The notes beneath the pieces are model-generated. The model was not told where the DNA came from and did not search any database. It was given only the letters and a program-made list of their open reading frames with translations. From assembly GCA_949752795.1 (NCBI GenBank), contig CATKHW010000562.1:620001-684000 (forward strand): a DNA stretch of 64,000 nucleotides. Reading direction: 5' to 3'. The translations under genes and the position numbers were made by a program. The DNA is from Hyperoodon ampullatus. Its lineage: Eukaryota; Chordata; Mammalia; Artiodactyla; Ziphiidae. The stretch's first letter is position 1. Each line of letters begins with the position of its first letter. This document shows positions 12,140 to 22,815 of this stretch, piece by piece.

Positions 12140-12537
12140 TAGTAAGTCAGAAAATGAAAGACACATATCATATCATATTTCTTATAGGTGTGACCAAAAA
12201 ATGGATACCAGGGCAGATATTTCCACGGAGATGGGAAATAACAGATTCATTTAACAAACTTATGGTTCACCAATGGAAAGGTGTGAGTATTGGTTTCATT
12301 ATGATATTGGGGTTAACAGACATATACAAACACAGGTGACATATATAATGACCAAAGACCTACAGAATACCAAGAGAAGACTACTCAACATTCTGTCATA
12401 AGGTACATGGGAAAAGGATTTCAGGAATAACAGACATATGTGTATGTGTAAAGGAGCCACATCTTCCACACCTACAACAAGCCAAACACTGTAATCAAAT
12501 TAACTGTAATAAAAAATAAAAAAATAAATTAAAAACA
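12140..12537 (+). mobile_element. Old L1 3' UTR fragment, unit 5
   Basis: Unit 5 copy with private changes, such as 'gagatgggaaataacagatt' where other units have 'gagaagggaaatcagagatt' or a close form. Confidence 0.6.
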
Positions 12538-12666
12538 CGAACAAGAAGTAGTGAGACAAACTTGAGGGGCTTTCTCCTGGCACATTCCATTCTAAATTCC
12601 AATCTAGAACATGACTTCCATTGAGGCTCTGTTGCCCCAGTAACCAGATTTGGTAAGGGAGAACTG

Positions 12667-12680
12667 CTGCCAGCTTGTGG
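12667..12680 (-). promoter_or_regulatory. CTCF-like motif, unit 5, core altered
   Basis: Minus strand ccacaagctggcag. A core G is changed to C, which should weaken any CTCF binding compared with units 1-4. Confidence 0.25.
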
Positions 12681-12898
12681 CCATTTCACACAACAGCAGC
12701 TTTAATCCCAGCGCTAATGGTCAGTTGATATTCACAATCATTGCAGGCCTGTAAATGACACCTGCCCTGAAAACAAATCCTGGGATCATATATCGACCAA
12801 AAAATTCAAAGGATGTCCATATTTCAAAACGACAGTTTCAAAAGGCATATTTTACACACATTAGTGTTCTGCTTCTTTTTCTTTCTTTCTTTTTTTGT

Positions 12899-13889
12899 TA
12901 AAAAAAACGGGAATGGCAAAAAGCATCCCTCAGAATGGGCGAAAATATTTGCAAACGAATCAATGGACAAAGGTTTAATCTACAATATATATAAAGAGCT
13001 CATACAGCTTAATATTAAAAAAAACAAACAACCCAATACAAAAATGGGCAGAAGATCTAAAGAGACGTTTCTTCAAAGAAGACACAGAGATTGCCAAGAC
13101 GCACATGAAAAGCTGCTCAACATCACTAATTATTAGAGAAATGCAAATCAAAACTACAATGAGGTATCACCTCACACCTGTTAGAATCGGCATCAACAGA
13201 AAATCTACAGACAACGAATTCTGGGGAGGGTGTGGACAAAAGGATCCCTCTTCCACTAGTGGTGGAAATGTAAATTGATACAGTCACGATGGAGAACAGT
13301 ATGGAGTTTCCTTAAAAAACTAGAAATAGAATTACCATATGATCCAGCAATCCCAATTCTGGGCATATACCCAGAGAAAACCATAAATCAAAAAGGCACA
13401 TTCACCACAATGCTCATTTCAGCACTATTTACGATAGCCAGGTAATGGAAGCAACCTAAATACCCACAGACAGACGAATGGATAAAGATGTGGTACATAT
13501 ATAAAATGGAATATTACTCAGCCATAAGAAGGAATGAAACTGGGTCATTTGTAGAGACGTCGATGGATCTAGAGACTGTCATACAGAATGAAGTAAGTCA
13601 GAAAGAGAAAAACAAATATTGTATATTAATGCATATATGTGGAACCTAGAAAAATGGTACAGATGAACTGGTTTGCAGGGAAGAAATAGAGACACAGAGG
13701 TAGAGAACACACGTATGGACACCAAGTGTGGGAAGCCATGGGGAGGTGGTGTTGGGATGAGTTGGGAGACTGGGATTTACCTGTATACATGTGTATGCAT
13801 AAAACACATAACTAATAATAACCTGCTGTATAAAAAAATAAATAAAATTAAATTTCAAAATTTTTAAAAATAAAATTTAAAAATAAAAC
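12899..13889 (+). mobile_element. L1 tail, unit 5-6
   Basis: Same truncated L1 with private substitutions ('acatgtgtatgcataaaaca' in the 3' UTR) and one A fewer in the 'ccttaaaaaac' run than other copies. Confidence 0.85.
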
Positions 13890-14790
13890 AGAAAAAAGTT
13901 CTTCCCTTCACACAGATGTATTTATATGAATGAATTATTTCCATGCTTATATCTATAAATACATAAAAGAGGAATAAAACCTAACTTGAACCAAGAAAGA
14001 AAAAAAAAAACCTGAACCCACGAGTTAGACAGAGGAAAACCCTATCAGGGCACTTGCTCCAGCGGTAAACAATTCTGAAATTGGTCAGAGGTGGGGAATC
14101 ATCTCCCATAGAGCCAGCAGCCCACTCCTATGCAAGGAGCGTCCTCATTGCAAAGCTGGGGGCCATGCCGAGGCATCTGTGAGTAACCGTGAACTGAGCC
14201 CCAGGCCAGCTGCTCTTGAACTTTTCCCACCCTTCCCAGGTAAAACACCTGAATATGTACAAGAAATTGCAAGCTTAGAGGAAGGGCTGTGGAGCCACAC
14301 CAGCGACAGCTCACAGGACGACTTGGTGCCTGCAGGCCAGTCAGGATGGTCCTGGCCCCAGATGCTCTTCTGGAAGCTTTCCATTTCCCTGCCTGAGATA
14401 CCCCTCCTACCACGGCCCCCACTGCTTTTTTACTTCCTCACCTCTGCCTGGGGAGAAATTCCAGCGGCAGGTATCGGTGACACATCCTCTTCTTTAGCAG
14501 GTGGCAGCCTGGCAACTCCTGCAGAAAATCCAGCAGAGCCCCACTCACACTGGGCCACCCACAAAACCACGGCCCCTCACTCCCTCCCACCAGCACTGCA
14601 CCGGCACTGCCTACGGGGCAGAGAATATGGTGTCAGTCACAGCTACAAGGGCTGTCGCTCACTGGAGAGCTGTTTATATTGCCCTCAACTCAGGCACACC
14701 TGTGGAGGGCTGGCAGGCAGTTTCAGGCTGCCAAAATCAGCCAATCCTCACCCCTCAGGGGCTCACAGTTGCAGAAAATGAAACTTGCTA
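13650..14790 (+). repeat. 2.73-kb unit 6, truncated and diverged edge copy
   Basis: The first 600 bases match subtype B well. From about 14,260 the GC-rich block diverges steadily (for example 'gaaattgcaagcttagagg' where other units have 'gggcttgaaagcctagagg'), and homology stops near 14,790, before the old L1 part. This is the right boundary of the array. It may be the oldest copy, or one that no longer exchanges with the rest. Confidence 0.8.
14179..14781 (+). other. 200-codon open frame, unit 6 copy, doubtful coding
   Basis: The first half aligns with the frames of units 1, 3 and 5. The second half is read in a shifted frame relative to them because of an indel near 14,497 (an extra base in 'ctttagcagg' against 'ctttacagg'). 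A protein frame under selection would not be expected to change this way, which argues against coding. Confidence 0.2.
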
Positions 14791-15204
14791 AACGGGCCAG
14801 GCCCTAGGAACAGGTGTGGGCTCTTGAGAGTCAGGATAGACAAGGGGCTGCAGCTGCGGCTTGTTTTCTTATCATTTTATCTGGTCCATGAGTGGATAAC
14901 AACTTCAAGAAGACCCTATCCTAATGAGAGGAACCCAGGAGTCAGGGAGAGGAGTGATGGTGGGTGGAGACAGAGGCCTGGTGCCCTGGCTGCAGTGGAA
15001 GTGTCTGGTAGACCAGGCAGAAAGAGCCTGCAGAGAGTGATAGCCATGGTCACAGACCTGTCCGAACTGCTGTTTGTTAGTTCAAGTCCTGCTCTGAGGT
15101 ATTCTGTGTCAGCTGTGAGCGACAGGTGAGCAGGGGGTTCTCTGCAAGGTGGGCTATGTGTACAGTTCCTGTGTGTCCAGCCCTGCTGCGGTTCCTTCCC
15201 AGGG
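14791..15204. other. Unassigned flank between macrosatellite and ERV
   Basis: No homology to the 2.73-kb unit and no repeat that I recognise. It is moderately GC-rich and has short open frames on both strands (14,785-15,129 forward, 14,916-15,383 reverse) that overlap each other. It could belong to the 5' part of the neighbouring ERV (leader or gag), but no protein match is visible. Confidence 0.4.
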
Positions 15205-15401
15205 GAGCTCCGTATCCTGGGAAGGGCCTGAGTAGGAGAGCCCCATGGGCTGCTGGGTAGCTGCAGAGGTGAGCTCCATACCCTGGGAGGGACTTGACCA
15301 CGAGAGCCCCGTGGGCTGTGGGGTAGGGGTGCAGCCCAGGTGAGCTCCATATCCTGAGATTGGCCTGACCACGAGAGCCCCATGGGCTGCTGGAGACCTG
15401 G
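15205..15401 (+). repeat. Three-copy minisatellite, 66-71 bp unit
   Basis: 'gagctcc' followed by a 'tatcctggga'-like phrase starts at 15,205, 15,271 and 15,342, and each copy runs to an 'agagccccatgggctg'-like phrase. Periods are 66 and 71 bp, the second copy carrying a short insertion ('ggggtaggggtgcagccc'). The copies are clearly diverged. Confidence 0.8.
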
Positions 15402-15479
15402 TAAAGTATATCAGGACAGTCAGTGAAGCCACCGAGGATATACCTCCAGTAGCTCCTATTTCCTACTCCCTGCTGGTCA

Positions 15480-16205
15480 TTCTACCTTCCACCAGGCCAT
15501 GGCATTCTGTATTAGACTTCAATGATGCCTTCTTCTGTATTCCATTCATCTCAGAGTCACAAGAATTTTTGGCTTGTTAGTGGCAGGACACAACATGCAA
15601 CAAAAGCAATAATGCTGGGCCGTCCTGCCCCAATGGTTCAAAAATCCCCACACCATCATTGGGGAAATGTCCTCTAAAGACCTAAAATTTCAACCTCTTT
15701 AAAAGGGAACCCTCCTTCAATATGCAGATGACATTCTGATCGCCAGGCCTACTAAAGACGCCTCTGAACTACCTAGCCAAGAAAGGATAGAAGGTGTCCA
15801 AGAAAAACGCTCAAATATCCCAGGCTAAGGTGACATGCCTGGGATTCATTCTCACAGATATTCGGAGAAACGCATCCCAGGATAGGGAAGAAGCCATTTG
15901 CAGCCTTACGTCTTCTAAAACTAGAAGACAGCTTAGGGGTTCTTGGGGAGGCCAAGGTTTTCTGCATCTGGATCCCTAACTACAGTGTCATAGCTGGGCC
16001 TCTACATGAAACACTGACACGAAAAGATGATGATCCTTTTGAATAGAATCCAGAAGCAGCCTTTCAAGAATGGAAAGAGCAGTCAATACAGACCCTTGCC
16101 CAGGAACTCCCTAATTTAGCTAAACCCTTTGACCTTTACATACCCGGTCAAAGGTTAATCGCCCTTGGAGCCTTAGTGCAAAAACTGGGACCACTTGAAA
16201 TGGAG
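15480..16205 (+). pseudogene. Class I (gammaretrovirus-like) ERV pol remnant, RT region
   Basis: The translation, in several frames, follows a gammaretroviral reverse transcriptase: a 'LDFNDAFFCIP' palm segment near 15,505-15,540, a 'VLPQ'-like motif near 15,622, the catalytic box as YADD at 15,721-15,732 (most gammaretroviruses have YVDD), then a 'KKNAQISQAKVTCLGFILT' stretch after 15,800 and the start of the connection region up to about 16,200. The frame changes several times, and a TAG lies at 16,044-16,046. The RNase H domain and most of integrase are missing. No intact protease or gag is seen upstream. A dead, old copy, inherited as part of the genome. Confidence 0.85.
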
Positions 16206-16299
16206 CAACACAAGAATGCCCTTCAGGTATGATAAACTATGGTCACCAAGGGCTTTGCCCACCGACTCATCAGGCCAGGATACTGGGGTACCTAAAAAG

Positions 16300-16440
16300 C
16301 TGGAAATCAGCAGCCCGCAAGGCCAGCTCCCTCCTAAGGGAAAAGGACCCCACGTGGTGATCCTAACCACCCATCATGCCCTGAAGTTGCAGGGGTCGCT
16401 CTGTGGACACACTGACCTCGAGTGAGGAGGCCCTCCAACT
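16300..16440 (+). pseudogene. ERV integrase C-terminal remnant
   Basis: A short frame ending at 16,425 contains 'GPHVVILTT', typical of the C-terminal end of gammaretroviral integrase. Its distance from the RT remnant (about 150 bp rather than the kilobase or more expected) shows a large internal deletion covering RNase H and the catalytic part of integrase. A frameshift near 16,400 breaks the final segment. Confidence 0.6.
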
Positions 16441-17230
16441 CCAACCTCCAGAGAGATAAACGGGGGCAACGGGCCCCCAAGATGACTCGTGTGACCATCA
16501 CTTGACCTGGAGTTTCTCTCAGAAAACGACAAGACTGTGCCCCGAAAGAGCAGACTACTGCTTGCAGGACTTACTGCACCCAGAGGGGAGCTAATAAGCT
16601 TGGCGGGGGAAACGTATATCACGCTTTCACCATAGAAAACCCTACAGACACCGCGGTGATGGTGGCCAATATGACCGGCTGGACTGCTGGCTACTTCTAA
16701 AGGCCGTTGACTCAGTGGACGTCATGGTCCTGGATCACCACTGACCCTGGACTGTCTGGGAGTTGCGCGGGCAGGGCTCTGACACATGGTGCTGTTTGTA
16801 CATTAATTCAGGGACCTAATTAAAGAAAGCACAGACTACTGGTCAGAGCATCTAGTCTGGCAAAAACCGTCAGCCTAAGGTCGCCGAACATATGTGGGGT
16901 GTGGTGAAAGCTGCCACCGCAGCATCCCTGCGCCTCTCTTTCCTGGACCCTTAAAGGTCATTAGAATCTGTAACACTTCCAATGCTGGTGCTCAGGCGGA
17001 CGAGAAGTGAGGCAGGAGGCCTTGGGACAATCAACCTCACCAGGAGGCTGGAGGGGAGACGTTTTCCCCCTCCCCCCATGTATCAGGGCTCCCACCACAG
17101 CATGAAGCAGTTACAAAAGAGGGGTCTGCACCCTCAACACCCCAAGAATAAGGAACGGAACAAAAAGCAGAGGAGGTGTTCGTCTCCGGCAACGTTCATT
17201 AAAAATTCCTGGGAGATAAAAAGAGAATCT
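16441..17230 (+). pseudogene. Possible ERV env and 3' region, decayed
   Basis: This lies where env would follow pol, on the same strand, and has short open pieces but no env motif that I can name with confidence (no clear furin site, fusion peptide or immunosuppressive segment). Called by position only. The two strongest open pieces are at 16,982-17,239 (+) and 16,374-16,622 (-); neither is convincing. Confidence 0.3.
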
Positions 17231-17234
17231 GGGC

Positions 17235-17240
17235 AATAAA
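17235..17240 (+). promoter_or_regulatory. AATAAA polyadenylation signal, possible ERV 3' LTR
   Basis: AATAAA is followed within 30 bases by a T-rich stretch 'cctgtttttcctttgtgctt', the layout of an LTR R region downstream of a decayed provirus. No matching 5' LTR is seen in the window, so LTR identity is an inference. Confidence 0.4.
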
Positions 17241-17259
17241 ATAAAGTCTAACCTGTTTT

Positions 17260-17985
17260 TCCTTTGTGCTTTGTCTAATTTCACGTGCTCCTAGGGTTCC
17301 GCATGCAGAGGTCCCACATCCGGCACTTCAGACCCGATTTCCTAGTGCAGAATGGCTGGGTCGACACCTCAGCTAGCGGGGTCCCATGCAGACTCCGCGG
17401 CATAGAGCCTGAGCTGCAGCCAACGCAGCCCTCGAGAGCTCCATCCCCTCCCTCCCACTGACGCTGCCAGGGACCCTACACAGCAGCCCAGCCCACAGCC
17501 CATGGGGGAGTGCACGCTCTCACCTCTCCATTCTGTTTTCAAAATAATGTTTCCTTTGCTTCTGAACCAAACTCAGTCTTGATCTGTTGGCTCCAATGAC
17601 ACTGGGCACGGGGACTCCTGTTGGGGTCCACTCTGGAGGATCAGTAACAGAAATTGAGAACATTGTAACTTCAATGAACAGATGTGTGAGCCAAACTGTA
17701 GTTAACATAGAGCAGTGTATAATGCTCGGGTAAAATAAGATGTTTCTAAGACTTACATTTGATATTTCCCTCACTTTCCTATAAGCAAGTTCAGTGAAGA
17801 TGTCTGTCTTATTTGTCAGGTCAACATTAGAGAAATGAAGTGATTTATTTCCATGGATGTACATCGAATACTCTTGGCTGAAGCTTCAATCTTGTTTTGA
17901 ATGCTTTTCCATTGAAAATGATACCTCTCTTTCAGCTCCCCCATTTCTGAGAAGTATAAAATCTTATAATTTATTATTACCAAAG
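17260..17985. other. Unassigned sequence after the ERV
   Basis: The first 260 bases are GC-rich and could be the end of an LTR. From 17,520 the composition becomes AT-rich and unique-looking. An antisense open frame of 114 codons (17,520-17,864) has no domain I recognise. On the minus strand 'aaatgtaagtc' near 17,750 resembles a splice donor, but there is no supporting acceptor or conserved product. Nothing firm is called. Confidence 0.4.
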
Positions 17986-18165
17986 GGGAAAGGTAGGAGA
18001 AGGGATAAATTAACAGTTTGGGATTAACACATACACACTGCTATGTATAAAATAGATCATCAACAAGGAACTACTGTATAGCACAGGGAACTACACTGAA
18101 TATTTTGCAATAACCTATAAGGGGAAATAATCTGAAAAACAATAGATATTTTTATTGACATCATC
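17986..18165 (+). mobile_element. L1 3' UTR fragment
   Basis: It contains 'gggattaacacatacacact' and 'aaggaactactgtatagcac', both characteristic of the 3' UTR of laurasiatherian L1 elements. It is a short, solitary fragment outside the tandem units. Confidence 0.7.
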
Positions 18166-18949
18166 TATCAATGACAGATAAAATGTAACCTAAGCAAGGC
18201 CGATGGTGAGCGCTTCTGACCCTGAAGATTTCAGTCATCTAAAGTTTGGGCTCTGCCTATTTCCCAAGCCCCTTACAGGACATACGTGTAGCCGTAGCTT
18301 AAAAATTCCCCAGTTTGGGTTTCGGGGAGGCACTGATTTGGAAAAATGCCTGGTGTTCTCCTTACATGCACGGGACCCTTCCTACAGCTAAAACATGCCT
18401 GTCACACCTAGAGGATGGTACACCGTTTGATCGGAAAGAGTTTGGAAAAGGCACCTCATCTCCTCATCGCCTGGTGCTCGGGTTCAACCCTCCAGCATCT
18501 TTCCTAACAATCTCCTCACTTGGGGATATCAGCACCGTCAACATCCTGTTGCACACAGTTTGGAATTTGTCCAGAGGATGAAGCGGAAGGATGAGAAAAA
18601 TTTAGAGACAAGTCTTAGGTGTTCGGACAGGCACATGCCACTCTAATTTCCAATCCAGAAGACAAATTCATCAAAGGCTAGAATTGCCCACGGAAACAGA
18701 ATAGGGCTAGAGGAAATCCCGCTGTTTTGTGTCCAGTTTCCAAAAACACAAGTTGAAAAATGGAACTCAGGGGCACTAAAATTCATGAAACTGCAGAGTT
18801 GAAAATATCTATCGCCAAAAAATGTCTTGAGGTAAGTCACAGAAAAGGACTTGTAAGCAAGGGAGAGTGGCAGGAAACAGATTTGAAGAGGTAGAAAGGA
18901 CTCCCCATTAAAGCACAAGAAAAGGGGCTGAACATCGCCAATGATGCAG

Positions 18950-19019
18950 TTGGCCAAAAAGGGTGTATGCATTTTTTCTGAATATATTCAAGTAAAGGCC
19001 ATACACACTTTTTATCCAA
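18950..19019. mobile_element. Palindromic MITE-like hairpin, copy 1
   Basis: A 70-bp imperfect inverted repeat with ends ttggccaaaaa and tttttatccaa. The termini and size resemble the short mariner-derived MITEs known from cetartiodactyl genomes. No transposase is present. The arms are the most decayed of the three copies. Confidence 0.5.
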
Positions 19020-19910
19020 CCCAACAAATGGGCACTGGAAATCAATATCACAAAATGTCTCACTTCACATCAGTCAGAAGGGCCATCCACATAAAGTGTA
19101 AACACCAGAAATGCAGGACAGGGTGAGGAGAAAAGGGAGCCCTGTGAGGCTGATAGTGGAAATGTAATTTGCCAACGGCCACTCTGGAGAAGTGTATTGT
19201 GTTTGCTAAAACATCTAAAAAATGAGCTACAGAGCATAGGGCACTTGCACTCATGGGCGTGTAACTTGGGAAAAACAAAAATCGACAGAAAACAGGCACC
19301 CGAACGTTTACCACCTCTCTGTTAAAAAGGGCCTCAACTTGGATATAACCTAAATGTCCCTGGAAGGATAAAATGGATAAAAGAGATGGGGTACTTATGT
19401 AGAGTGGAATATTACTCATCCAGAAATCAATGAAATAAGGCCAGTTGTAACAACTCTGGAGGAGTTACATACGATCATTCTAAGTGACATATGTCAGAAA
19501 GAAAAAGACACATATCATAAGATGTCACTTAAAGGTGGAATCAAAAATGGCTACACATGAAATAAATTACAAAACAGAAACATAGTCAAATATGTAGAAA
19601 ATAGACATAAGGCTGCTAAATGGGAAAGGTGGGGAATGGTGAGGTATTATCCAGGAGGTTGAAATTAGCAAAGATACCATTCCAAGTACCAAATTGAATA
19701 ACTGACAAGGCCTACACGGTACCTCAAAGAACTGCACTCAGCCCACTCAAGTCACTGGAAAATAATACATATGACTGGTAAGCATCTGAAAAAGAAGTTA
19801 TTGTTGTCTCACAGTACATGAATCAAGAGGATGTACAGCAGCAAAAAACAGAGCTTTGAAAATCAGCTGTAACCAATATAAAAATAAATTTAAAACTATT
19901 TATAAAAACA
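19020..19910 (+). mobile_element. Old L1 tail in 1.74-kb copy 1
   Basis: It shows the L1 ORF2 end and 3' UTR order in decayed form: 'gtggaatattactcatccag' near 19,405, 'gtcagaaagaaaaagacaca' near 19,494, then an A/T-rich terminus around 19,875-19,910. No open frame longer than about 120 codons, and none in the L1 sense frame. Confidence 0.6.
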
Positions 19911-20699
19911 GTGAGACAGACAAAAATTCTTACAACTTTTGTTGAAGGGCTACGATGTAACATGGATTGAACACATGTAGACCCACAGCAGGATGATTAT
20001 ATAAGGCTGGAAGCTATGCACGCTAAGAGATGTTAGAGAGGCTGGGTGAGGAAATGCAGACCTTTTAAAGTAATACTGCCTGGTACCCATTCCATGGGTC
20101 CCAAATCTGCAGGTTCAAGGGAATCTTCTGACAGCGAAAACATGCCTGGGAAACCGAGATGAATGTACACCGTGTGCTCAGGAAAGGTGTCTAAAATGCA
20201 CCTCATTTTTGATCTCCTGGTGCTGGGGTTCGCCATTCCAGCCACATTACTAACAATCTCCCCACTTGGAGAATCAGCACCTTTAACCTCCTGTTTCACA
20301 CAGTTTGCAATTTGTGCAGAGGATAAATGGGAAGCAGGGGAACCAATGAGAGATTAGCTGTAGGACTTTTGACAGGCACATGTCACTCTAATTTCCCATT
20401 AGGAAGAAGAATTAACCAAAGGCTCAGCCTGCCTCCCCAGAACCAGAATAGGGCCAGAAGTAATCCAATGGTTTGGCGGCCAGCTCACAAAAAAAGCGAG
20501 TTGCAAAATGGAGCTCAGGAGCAGACAATTCAAAGACCTGCAAAGATATAAATGATAACCAACGTCCAAAAATATATTCAGGTAAGGTAACGAAGAGGAT
20601 CTGAATGAGAGGCAGAATTGCAGGAAACAGATTTCAAAAGGTAGATTGTACTCACATTTAAAGCATATGAAAAGCAGCAGAATTTCTAAAATGATGCGG

Positions 20700-20772
20700 T
20701 TGGGCAAAAGGGTGTATGCGTTTTTTTCGTGAATATCTTCAGGAAAAAAACACATGCAGAGTTTTTGGCCAA
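20700..20772. mobile_element. Palindromic MITE-like hairpin, copy 2
   Basis: 73-bp inverted repeat, with the right end 'gtttttggccaa' preserved and the left end changed to 'ttgggcaaaag'. Confidence 0.5.
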
Positions 20773-20774
20773 CC

Positions 20775-21660
20775 AAGCAAGAGGGAAATGCAAATCCGCA
20801 CAACAAAGAAGTCTCAATTTCCACTGCTCAGAAAGGCCATCCAAAAAATGTGTACAAACCAGAAATGCAGGAGAGGCCATGGAAAACAGGGAGCCTAGTC
20901 ACGCTGATGGGTGGGGTATAAATATCCAAGAGCCACTCTGAAGAAGTGTATGCTGTTTTTAAAACATCTAAAATACAAAGCCCTGGAGCAAGGGGACTTC
21001 ACCTCATGGACATATAACTTGGGAAGACTAAATGTCAATAAGACACAGGCACCCCAAAGTTTAGGGCTGCTCTGCATACAAGAACCTCAACTTTGGTACA
21101 CCTAAAATATCCCAGGAAAAAGAGAAATGCATAAAGAACTTGTGGTAATTTTGTACAACGGAATATCACTCATACGTGAAATCAATGTATATAAGGCCAG
21201 TAGCAGCATAAAGAGTGGATTTAGGTATGATGATTTTAAGGGAAATTAGTCACACAGAAAAAGAATCTTATCATAAGATATCACTTATAGAGGGAATGTC
21301 AATATCACAACACATGAACTGAATTAAGAAAGAGAACAGAGTCTCACATTTAGCAAAAATCTCTTATGCCTGCTTCAGGGGAAAGGAGAGGTGGGGTGAT
21401 GCATAAAACCAGAGTTTGATATTAGCACAGGTACCATTCCATAAACCAAATACAGAATAGACAAGACCTACACCTTCCTCAGTGAACGGGACTCAACACC
21501 CCTATGACCCACAGAGGAATATATCTGACTCTTAAGAATCTTATAACCTATGTATTGATATGTCTCCGTAAGGGAATCAATTGTGTCTAGACTGGCATAA
21601 ACATGTCAGTGAAAATCAGCTCAATCCCATTATAAAAATGAATTTCAAAAAAACCCCCAA
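20775..21660 (+). mobile_element. Old L1 tail in 1.74-kb copy 2
   Basis: Tandem copy of the same decayed L1 end ('acggaatatcactcatacg' near 21,159, A/T-rich terminus near 21,640). Divergence from copy 1 is plain by eye. Confidence 0.6.
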
Positions 21661-22460
21661 AAAACAGCGAAATTCTTACACAATTCCTTCAGGGGTTCTG
21701 ATGAAACCTGGAATGACCCTATCTGCAAAGACAGCTGGATGAGACATAAGGCTGGACACTTGGGACTGAGAGGACTGGTGAGATTGCGAGAGAAAATGCA
21801 GACCTTTTAAAGTAGTAATGCATGCCACCATTCCATGTGTACCAAATCTCCAGGTAGAAGGGAATATCACTACAATTATAACATGTATGGGAAACCTAGA
21901 AAATGGACACCCTGTGATGGCGAAAGGTTTCTAAAACTCTCCTAATTTTTCCTCTCCTTGTGCTCCACTTTGGCATTCCAACTGCTTTACTATCAATCTC
22001 CCAACTTAGGAGAGTCAGCCCCTATAACCTCCTGGTTCGCACAGTTTGCTAATTGTGCAGAGGATGAAAGGGAAGAGGGAGAACCAATCAGAGAGTAGAT
22101 GTAGGCATTTGGACGGGCACATGTCACTCTAATTTTCCGGCAGGAAGAAGAATTAACCAAAGCCTCAGCCACCCACAGGGAACCAATATAGCCACCCCTG
22201 GAACCAGTATAGGTCCTGAAGCAAAATTGTGGATTTGCGGCCAGCTCACAAAGATGGGATTTGAAAATTGGAGCTCAGGGGCACAGCAATTCACAAACCT
22301 GCAGACTTATAAAGTACTACTCTCTTCCAAAAATCTGTTGAGGGAAGGCAATGAAGCGGACTTGAAAATGAGGCAGAATTGCACAAAACATATTTCAAGA
22401 GGTAAATTGGAATCGCCTTTAAAGCACAGGAAAAGCATCCCAACTTGGACAGAGATGCAC

Positions 22461-22532
22461 TTGGCCAAAAAGGGCGTATGCCTTTTCTCCTGAATATATT
22501 CAGAAGAAAACGCATACACCCTTTTTGGCCAA
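22461..22532. mobile_element. Palindromic MITE-like hairpin, copy 3, nearly perfect
   Basis: 72-bp palindrome with no spacer, centred between 22,496 and 22,497. By hand alignment the two 36-base arms pair at 33 positions. The ends are ttggccaaaaaggg and its complement. It can form a long hairpin or cruciform. Confidence 0.6.
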
Positions 22533-22627
22533 TCAAGCAAGCACGCAATACAAATCCACACTACAAAGAATTGTCACTTACCACTGGTCAAAAGGGACAT
22601 CCGAATATCTGTAAAAACCAGAAAGGT

Positions 22628-22815
22628 TGGGCTTCCCTGGTGGCGCAGTGGTTGCGAGTCTGCCTGCCGATGCAGGGGACACGGGTTCGTGCCCCGGTCT
22701 GGGAGGATCCCACCTGCCGCGGAGCGGCTGGGCCCGTGAGCCATGGCCACTGGGCCTGCGCGTCCGGAGCCTGTGCCCCACAATGGGAGAGGCCACAGCA
22801 GTGAGAGGCCCGCAT

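Larger units (their letters stand above)
10922..13649 (+). repeat. 2.73-kb unit 5 (A/B hybrid)
   Basis: The start matches subtype A ('gacagaggtagagaacagac'). The left of the GC-rich block matches subtype B ('gcaaaggggggtccatgcc'), while its middle returns to the A state ('gagagaaattccagtggatg', against the 'cagcgg' form in B). The later part mixes both and has private changes. This mosaic is what unequal crossing-over or gene conversion between A and B units would leave. Confidence 0.75.
1..14790. repeat. Macrosatellite array, unit about 2.73 kb, five full copies plus one partial
   Basis: The phrase 'aaaaatggtacagatgaact' recurs at 1, 2730, 5461, 8192, 10922 and 13650, giving unit lengths of 2729, 2731, 2731, 2730 and 2728 bp. 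Between these anchors the order of parts is the same: L1 3' UTR end, A-rich stretch, GC-rich block of about 780 bp, old L1 3' end, unique segment, pyrimidine tract, L1 ORF2 tail. All copies are head to tail on the same strand. The left end is cut by the window edge, so the array is longer than seen. The right end is a truncated sixth copy that stops being recognisable near 14,790. Phase of the unit is arbitrary. I do not recognise it as a named satellite. Confidence 0.95.

Noticed and set aside
14785..15129. 114-codon forward frame as an ERV gag fragment
   Set aside because: No gag motif such as a zinc knuckle or major homology region is visible, and the opposite strand is equally open.
17520..17864. 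Antisense exon with a splice-donor-like site
   Set aside because: No recognisable protein and no matching acceptor or neighbouring exon. A GTAAGT-like sequence is common by chance.
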